NCBI GenBank assembly: GCA_019914995.1
Contig: CM034140.1
Span: 1,178,001-1,242,000 of the forward strand
Source of the DNA: Acanthochlamys bracteata
Lineage: Eukaryota > Streptophyta > Magnoliopsida > Pandanales > Velloziaceae
Length of the DNA stretch: 64,000 nt
Direction: 5' to 3'
Of this stretch, positions 57,701 to 64,000 are shown piece by piece; positions within the stretch are counted from its first letter, which is position 1, and every line of letters begins with the position of its first letter. The notes under the pieces were generated by a model, which was given only the letters and a program-made list of their open reading frames with translations, did not search any database and was not told where the DNA came from. The translations under genes were made by a program, and so were the position numbers.

Positions 57701-60700
57701 AATGTGAGCAATTTGCAGTTTATCTGTGAAAATGGACGAGTGCATAAACTTGCAAACAGCATTTGCTGGCCTTCTTTTATGTTTCAAGAATTGCAGCAGC
57801 AAGTGGTTAGTTTATCTATACCTGATTCTTTAACTATGAGGTCCAATTCTGCAGCTGAAGTTCTTGGAGATGAGGCTAGTGGCACTATCAATGAGAATAA
57901 CTCTTATGATATAAGTGAGTGGAGTGCATATGCTGTTAAGCTGAGCAAAGCACTCTGTTCTTTCCTTCTTGCTCCTGAAGATTTGAATTTTCATATTGGC
58001 CAAGCATCAATCTGTCAGAGTTTAGCACCTGTGTCTGTAGCATTTTGGGAACTTGCTATAAAATGGTTCTTGAAGGTTCTTGTCAATGTCTTTCCATGTC
58101 TTAAAGCTTGTTCTTTGGAATCTAAGGTTCCAAATCATATAAGGTGAATTTTTATATTTACCAGAAACTATTGCGATTCCTTCATCATGATTGACAAACG
58201 AATATCTGTAATCTTTGTGTCCTTTGCACATAGGAAATCACATTCATAAACATATAATACTTCTTCCAAATGTGATTCTTAGAGCACTTTCTTTTACCAC
58301 TATCACTTGTCTTTAGGACCAAGTATATAGGATCTTCAGGTTATAGGTCTTTTATTTGTTTACATATTGTTATTAGTTTTTCTTGAGAAGATAGGTTTCT
58401 ATAATGCATGTTACTTCCGCCCATTTCGACAATGAGTGGTGTTACAATATCTTGGAATGGAAACCTTGGTCATGCTATGAAATTTGTTGTTTGTTCTTGA
58501 ACATCAGATGTAATGAAGTTTTAAGGTACCATAACTGATGAATGTACTGTCAAAACCAAAGATCCTAAGCTGATTAAAGACACCATGACTTATCTCAGTA
58601 CTAGTGAGGCTAGAATCTTGGTTTTTGGCAAAGCCAGAGCTCCTTACCATAACTGAGTCTCTGGTGACAAGCTCCTAGCAGATTAAAGGTACTGTCAACT
58701 ACAATTAGATAGGACTTCACCTAGTGGGAAAGCCGCAAGTTATGTGCTAAGAACTCTCTTATGTGAGTTAAGATATTTGATCGATTGCTAGGGGAACTCT
58801 GGGTGCTAGTGTCCAAATGTCCGTACTTTGGTTGTCAGTTAGCCATAGTATAAATGATCTCCGTCCCACATGTGGAAACTATGACATAGGCTTCCATCCA
58901 ATAAGGCTGCGTTTCTGCTTGTGATTATGCAGACGTGCCACAATTTCTTGCCACAAATTCTTGGTAGTGCTTCTTTTGAGTTCTGCAATTTACCTTTTGC
59001 TACCATTTTAGGGTACCCCTTGAAGTAGGACTTGTTTATGGGTGCTGTGGTCCAGATTACTACTGTCATGGTCATTAGTGATTTTTGAATGAAACATTAA
59101 GAAGTGAACTTGTCATCTCATCGCCTCATCGGAGAGTGATTATGTTTTCCTATTGTGTAAAGCATGTGGAGCGTGAGTTAAGCATGAAGGTAGAATGTTC
59201 TTATCTACTTAATTTTTAGCTGCTTAGAGTTTTCATAGGTCACTGTGGCTCCAGTTGTTTAGGATATAGATTTATTTTATCTTGAATATTTATTATATTT
59301 GGCTATATTAGTTGTGGCCAGCAATTGCTAGTTGCCTTTGCCCTTGCATAGAATTGGGAGTATGAATATATTTGATAGTGATTTGTGGTCATTTCTTATG
59401 CAATGCTGCTTATAGCATGGACTATCGACATTAGAAGCTCTCTTCAAAACTATGTTTAGAATGCTGTCTCTTTTCTCTCATTATTTTCCACAGTATGATT
59501 TTACTGTTTGTTGCAATCATATAACAATATATCTTCTGTTCTAGGATCTTAGTGAACACTTTGCAACATTATATTCTCTGCACATTCAGAAAGCTTCTTG
59601 TATCTGCGCCAACCCTGCTTGAAATCTTCAGAGAAGAAGGCTTATGGGAACTTATTTTCTCTGAGAAGTTCTTTTATTTTGTCCCATGTTTGGAGGGCTT
59701 CTCTGCCGGTCTTGATAATCCAACTGATGTTACCATGGAACTGTCTCAGGAACACTTCAGCAATAAACATTGGATTATTCAGGAAGATACCACTGGTGTT
59801 GATATTCTTCAAGTGGAAGCTGTTTCCTTTTTGGAGTTTGCTGCAACATCAAGTGGAATCACAAATAATTTGGTAAGTCTGTAAATCCTTTTCATGTCGT
59901 ACCATTTCCCTTCTTAAACTAGTTGCCTATGGAATGAGAATTATGTGTTTTATAGTTCATGGCTTTTGGCTGAGGGAACATTTTCCTGACGGTACAAAGC
60001 TTATCCTGATCTCCTTGATGGCCAGAAGCATCTTTTGTTTCCTTATAACTTTTGGCAGATTATCATTTTACTCCTGTCCCCCTAAACCAGAAATGTTCTG
60101 TTGATTTGTTTGAGCAGGTACATACTACTAGAATGGTTTCCCCCCTCTCTTTTCTCTTATAAGCCTACTGTCAATGCCACTGTTTGAATGGTCAAAAAAG
60201 GCATTGGGAGACCAAATGCTATAAATTTCGACTGAAACAGAAAGCAAGTTTCAACTGTCCTTGCTCAGTTGCTGGCATTTTGTTCTTTGTAGACATATGC
60301 TACCATTGCTAGTAATTTGTACTAATTTGCAATCTATGCTAAGGACATGAAAATTTCGTTAGTCTTTTATCGCAAAGAAAACTTGCATGCAATCCTACAG
60401 ATGTGAAAGCTCTGCCAGAGATGCTGTTGTAATTTTTGTAATGCTTTTGGAAAAGCATGTCCGTGATGTTACCGTTGGTCCATTTGGGGATATTGCTGAA
60501 TAATAATGATAAATAACTGTGAAAGTAGACATGTAACTGCTTGCCTCCTTATCTATAATACCTACTCATGAACACTTGAAAAATAAAGGTGAATACTCTT
60601 ATCCATCCCTCCTTTAAACCTTTGCTTCTCAAGTAGGTTTGCGCTGTAAATGTCTCTGCACTATCCTATTTGCCTCATATTCCAATGATCTCTAGTATCT

Positions 60701-63700
60701 TTCACTAAGCATCCGCAAATTCCAATGAAGTAAACGATGGATCTGAATTCCATACCATTAGGAGCATTAGTGAGGACTCTAATCTTGAAGGATATGTAGC
60801 AGAGATTGAGTGGATGGATATCTTAAGTAGTATGTTTGAACTTGTCTGTGACTTCCTCTTAATGTCTCCAAGTTTTGCAGTCGAAATAATCAGAACTGCT
60901 TGCTCTTGGCAGCACCAAGTTGTGTTGTTTTATATGTGGTTTCTGTTTGATGATCTGTTGTACGTGTAGGCATGTCCTCTAGTAAGTGTTCTTTACATCT
61001 CGTATTTTTCTGACATTCTTATCTTTGTCCTTATTACTTTGGCAGCCAGAGTGTTCAGTTTTACTACACACGCTTGAGCAATCTGCCTGCGATCCTGGAC
61101 TAGCCAATATTCTCTTGAGTAGCCTTAATCGCATTTTACAACTTGCAGCTGAGCAAAGTCAAGAATCGTTTAGGTCTCTGAATGTAGTTGCTCGTATTCT
61201 GAAGGTTGCTTGTATCCAATTGCAAGAAGTCAGGAAGTTAAATGCTGCAGAAGATTTGGGTGAAAAGCTGGATGAAAAAGATGCTTTGGGGGCTTCAACC
61301 GATAATCGTGAAAATTGGCTTACTTGCTTGCAGTCTTGCATGGAGCTCTTTAAAGATTATATTTCTTTAGTGGATGATGCAAGCAAATCAATTTTACTGA
61401 ATGTCAGTTGTGTAGATTCCTTATATGAGTTATTTTGGGAAGAAACTATTAGGAAGGATGTTCTGGAACATATTCTTAAATTGTTAAAGGTATAAGGCAA
61501 CTTTGGTCATTTTTGGATATTGAAACAAGTTTCTCAAAGTGTTTACAAGCTTTTTTATTTCTCTAGTTGCCTCCATCTTCTGAAGATAGGACAGCGAAGT
61601 TATATTTATGCTCCAAATATTTGGAGATATTTACTCATGCAAAGGAAAGGGAACCACATTTTGCAGAATTATGCATAGAGCTTTTGGTTAACATCCGTGT
61701 CCTCCTTATGAGTAATGAAGTGGTATTCTCTGACACATTAGTTTTAATCATGTCTTTGTAAAAAAAAATTAATGTCTTTTTATGACTGGGTTTGTATTCT
61801 TATTTTTTGCAGCAATACCAGAAGCTGTTTCGTGATAGTGAGTGCTTCTTGCATATAGTTTCATTGTTAAATGGGAATCTTGATGAGAGTATTGGAGAAA
61901 AGTTAGTTCTAAATGTCCTTGAAACATTAACTTTGCTACTTACTGGGAATCATGAATCCAAGGTACCATCATATCTTCCTCTCCACCCTCCTATTTTCTT
62001 TGTTTTAATGTTCCCTTACGTAATTCATAATTATAAATGTAAGAAAACTAGTAATTATGTTAGTATTAGTAATGAGTAGAGGTAATGATCATACCTTCTT
62101 TTCTATTGTGTGGGCCTTGTCAAATCTAGAATATGTTTATATATGTGCTGCACAGGTTGCCTTTAGAGCACTTGTTGGCACTGGTTACCAAACCTTGCAG
62201 AGTTTGCTGTTGGACTTCTGCAAGTGGAAGCCAAGTGAAGAACTCCTGAATGCACTCCTTGACATGCTTGTGGATGGGAAATACTATGAGAACAAAACCT
62301 CTATAATCAAGGTTAAGTATGCATCTTTATCATTGTCCGTATTTTCATTTCAAAGGAAACTTTTGGTGCTTGATAGATGACACCAGGAAACATACCTTAA
62401 TGTCTGTTGCGCCATAGCTGAGCATTTGTTTTGGTGTTTACAGAATGAGGATGTTGTCATACTTTTTCTTAATGTACTGCAAAAGGTCTGCCTTCGTTTC
62501 ACTTCCTATTAATTTTGATGCTCTTCTTTTACACTTGTTTGACTTTCTGGTACTTCTGGTTGGCAGAGCAGTACCCACTTGCAGCATTATGGGCTTGATA
62601 TCCTACTGTCTATGTTGAGAGATTCTATTCCTAACAGAACCTCATGTTCAAGGATAGGAGTTTTAAGTGTTCTTCTTGATTGGTTCTTTCTTGAAGAGGA
62701 TGATGCACTGATTTTCAAAATTTCTAAACTTATACAAGCAGTTGGTGGACACAGTATATCGGGAAAGGATATACGTAAAATTTTTGCTCTCCTTCGGCGC
62801 GACAAGATTGGTTCCAAACAAAAGCACGGGTCGTTGCTTCTCCAAAGCATTCATTTGATGTTGAAAGAAAGAGGACCTGAGGCCTTTTTTGACTTTGATG
62901 GATCTAATTCTGTATGTGGTTAGATCATGCTTTTTGTTCTAAGTGATATTTCTTAGGCTTAGTATATGAATTTCTCATGAGCACCTTCAATATCCTTATG
63001 AATAGTATATTTCTTAGGCTTTCATGGTTAGCTTTTTTTTCCTTGTTTCTGTTGGCTAAATAAGTGTTCTCACTAGTTAACTGGGTTTCTTGTTGAATGT
63101 TTAAATAAGAATAATTTCAACTTGCATGACAGGGTATCGTACTGAAGACGCCCATGCAATGGCCATCTAGTAAAGGATTTTCTTTCTCATGTTGGGTAAG
63201 GGCAGAGGATCTTCCAGAAGTTGGAGGTAGGGGACTATTTTGCTTTTTGACTGATAGCGGAAAAGGTTGTATAGCAATGCTCAGACAAGGTCAGCTTATC
63301 TATGAGGTATTATATGTCTGCAGAATCGCACATTGTCCATTATTCTGTTATCAACTTTAAAAGTACTTATCTCTTCGAACTAAAGCTTGTTTGTACAAGC
63401 TTTTAGCTTCTCTCGAGCACTTCAATTTATGGTTTCTCTCAAGTATTTAAGCTTATTTGGGCATTTTCTAGTGGATATATAGTATGCCTGTTGCTTCTCT
63501 GTTATGTGTTTGACAGTTGTGCCATACTGATAATCCTCAACTGTAATATTTACAACACTTTTAGCGTAAGGATGGACCAAACTGAATACTAAAAAGATAT
63601 TGGGACTGATATATTCTTTTCTTCCCAAAAGGGATTTGTATAGATGCAAAGACTGATAGTATCTCGTTAATTCCTGTCTGATACCATGGTTTCCCACAAA

Positions 63701-64000
63701 GCATAAATACTGTTTTCGGCACCCAATACCAGACTGTCCTCATCTTTGGGCTGTTTTGCAATTCTTGAACTTGTGAACTCGAGCACCAGCAACCAGACAC
63801 GTGAGCATTAGATCAAAACCCGGTAGACCAATCACTACAAACCTAAAAGTGAAGTCTAACCTATGACTTCTTTCGTCAACAGTTCTTGTGAAGTTGTTGG
63901 AAGGTTCTATTGAAATTTCTACTGGATTATAAGTTTCTCTATGAAGTTTTAACATTCTTTGCATTAAGGTTTTTGTACTTAACATCATCTTGCCCTATGA
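51721..64000 (+). CDS. BEACH-domain family protein (BCHB/SPIRRIG type), N-terminal part
   Basis: Very large PH-BEACH-WD40 proteins act in vesicle and membrane traffic; only the N-terminal part is here and the BEACH domain lies beyond the window. Exons: 51721-51866, 52695-52758, 53228-53435, 54050-54211, 55425-55757, 56826-57045, 57353-57421, 57694-58143, 59545-59872, 61046-61489, 61567-61722, 61813-61962, 62156-62311, 62444-62485, 62567-62911, 63133-63306; all join in frame (about 1150 residues so far). Seen: MNIVKGVADLLRR; HTLWQRYDSAIDK; IVGCSFGHPSDVIFVLVQEI; armadillo-like helices (ELLRVIRRLNLKEQW, HFRSIGGLEVLLDGLG, FICENGRVHKLANSIC, FLHIVSLLNGNLDESIGEKL, GYQTLQSLLLDFCKW); then the concanavalin-like fold starting MQWPSSKGFSFSCWVRAEDL. 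I recall this N-terminus as BCHB (At1g58230) rather than SPIRRIG, which opens MKWATLLKD. Start 51721 fits that; ATG 51697 is in frame. Confidence 0.87.

Noticed and set aside
1-64000. CRISPR arrays, toxin-antitoxin pairs, prophage or other bacterial-type systems
   Set aside because: None seen; the window is plain plant nuclear DNA with spliced genes.
1-64000. LTR retroelement coding regions
   Set aside because: I saw no gag, protease, reverse transcriptase or integrase-like frame and no paired long direct repeats; the mobile DNA recognised is all small DNA-transposon type.

Overview
This is nuclear DNA from a flowering plant, most likely a eudicot; I cannot name the species. The genes are split by short AT-rich GT-AG introns, the intergenic DNA is AT-rich with small transposons, and nearly every product is a recognisable plant family (plastid lipocalin LCNP, LTD, FAD4-type desaturase, TOM1/TOM3, RLCK-VII kinase). 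I see nothing prokaryotic, no CRISPR array and no LTR-element coding region. Exon borders below come from reading splice sites and frame by eye, and almost every gene closes in frame.

Layout. 1-1236 (+): last exons of exportin-1 (XPO1). 3645-7862 (+): triple CCCH zinc-finger protein with an RS region and an internal Arg-rich repeat, behind a leader with a spliced uORF. 9206-10817 (-): CRM-domain (CAF/mCSF) organelle splicing factor, divergent from an intronless FAD4-like desaturase (11735-12604, +). 14269-17937 (-): TOM1/TOM3-like membrane protein with one GC-AG intron. 17938-23870: gene-poor, holding a 2.9-kb PIF/Harbinger-like element (19829-22746) that carries a decayed piece of an eEF1B-gamma gene. 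23871-27175 (-): mitochondrial cardiolipin synthase. 28070-30360 (+): PBL-type kinase, then a tRNA-Ile(AAU) with a MITE 15 bp behind it. 31240-32717 (+): plastid-type membrane protein. 34466-35802 (+): LTD. 36445-38429 (-): plastid lipocalin LCNP, with a one-base frameshift in this copy. 38770-40252 (+): DSS1/Sem1. 40886-42574 (-): plastid ribosomal protein uL6c. 45568-48629 (-): single-Myb telobox (TRF-like) protein. 51721 to the end (+): first 16 exons of a BEACH-family protein that runs out of the window.

How they work together. These are independent plant genes, not an operon or pathway cluster. Five of the fourteen protein genes look plastid-targeted (FAD4-like, the membrane protein at 31240, LTD, LCNP, uL6c) and three of them bear on thylakoid lipid, antenna import or photoprotection, but each has its own promoter. 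LCNP and DSS1 start codons are only 340 bp apart and divergent.

The least ordinary items are the Harbinger-like element with host-gene sequence, the LCNP frameshift, the tRNA/MITE junction, two inverted copies of one MITE family (one inside the LTD intron), and the Arg-rich minisatellite in the CCCH gene. I did not find a convincing new multi-gene system.
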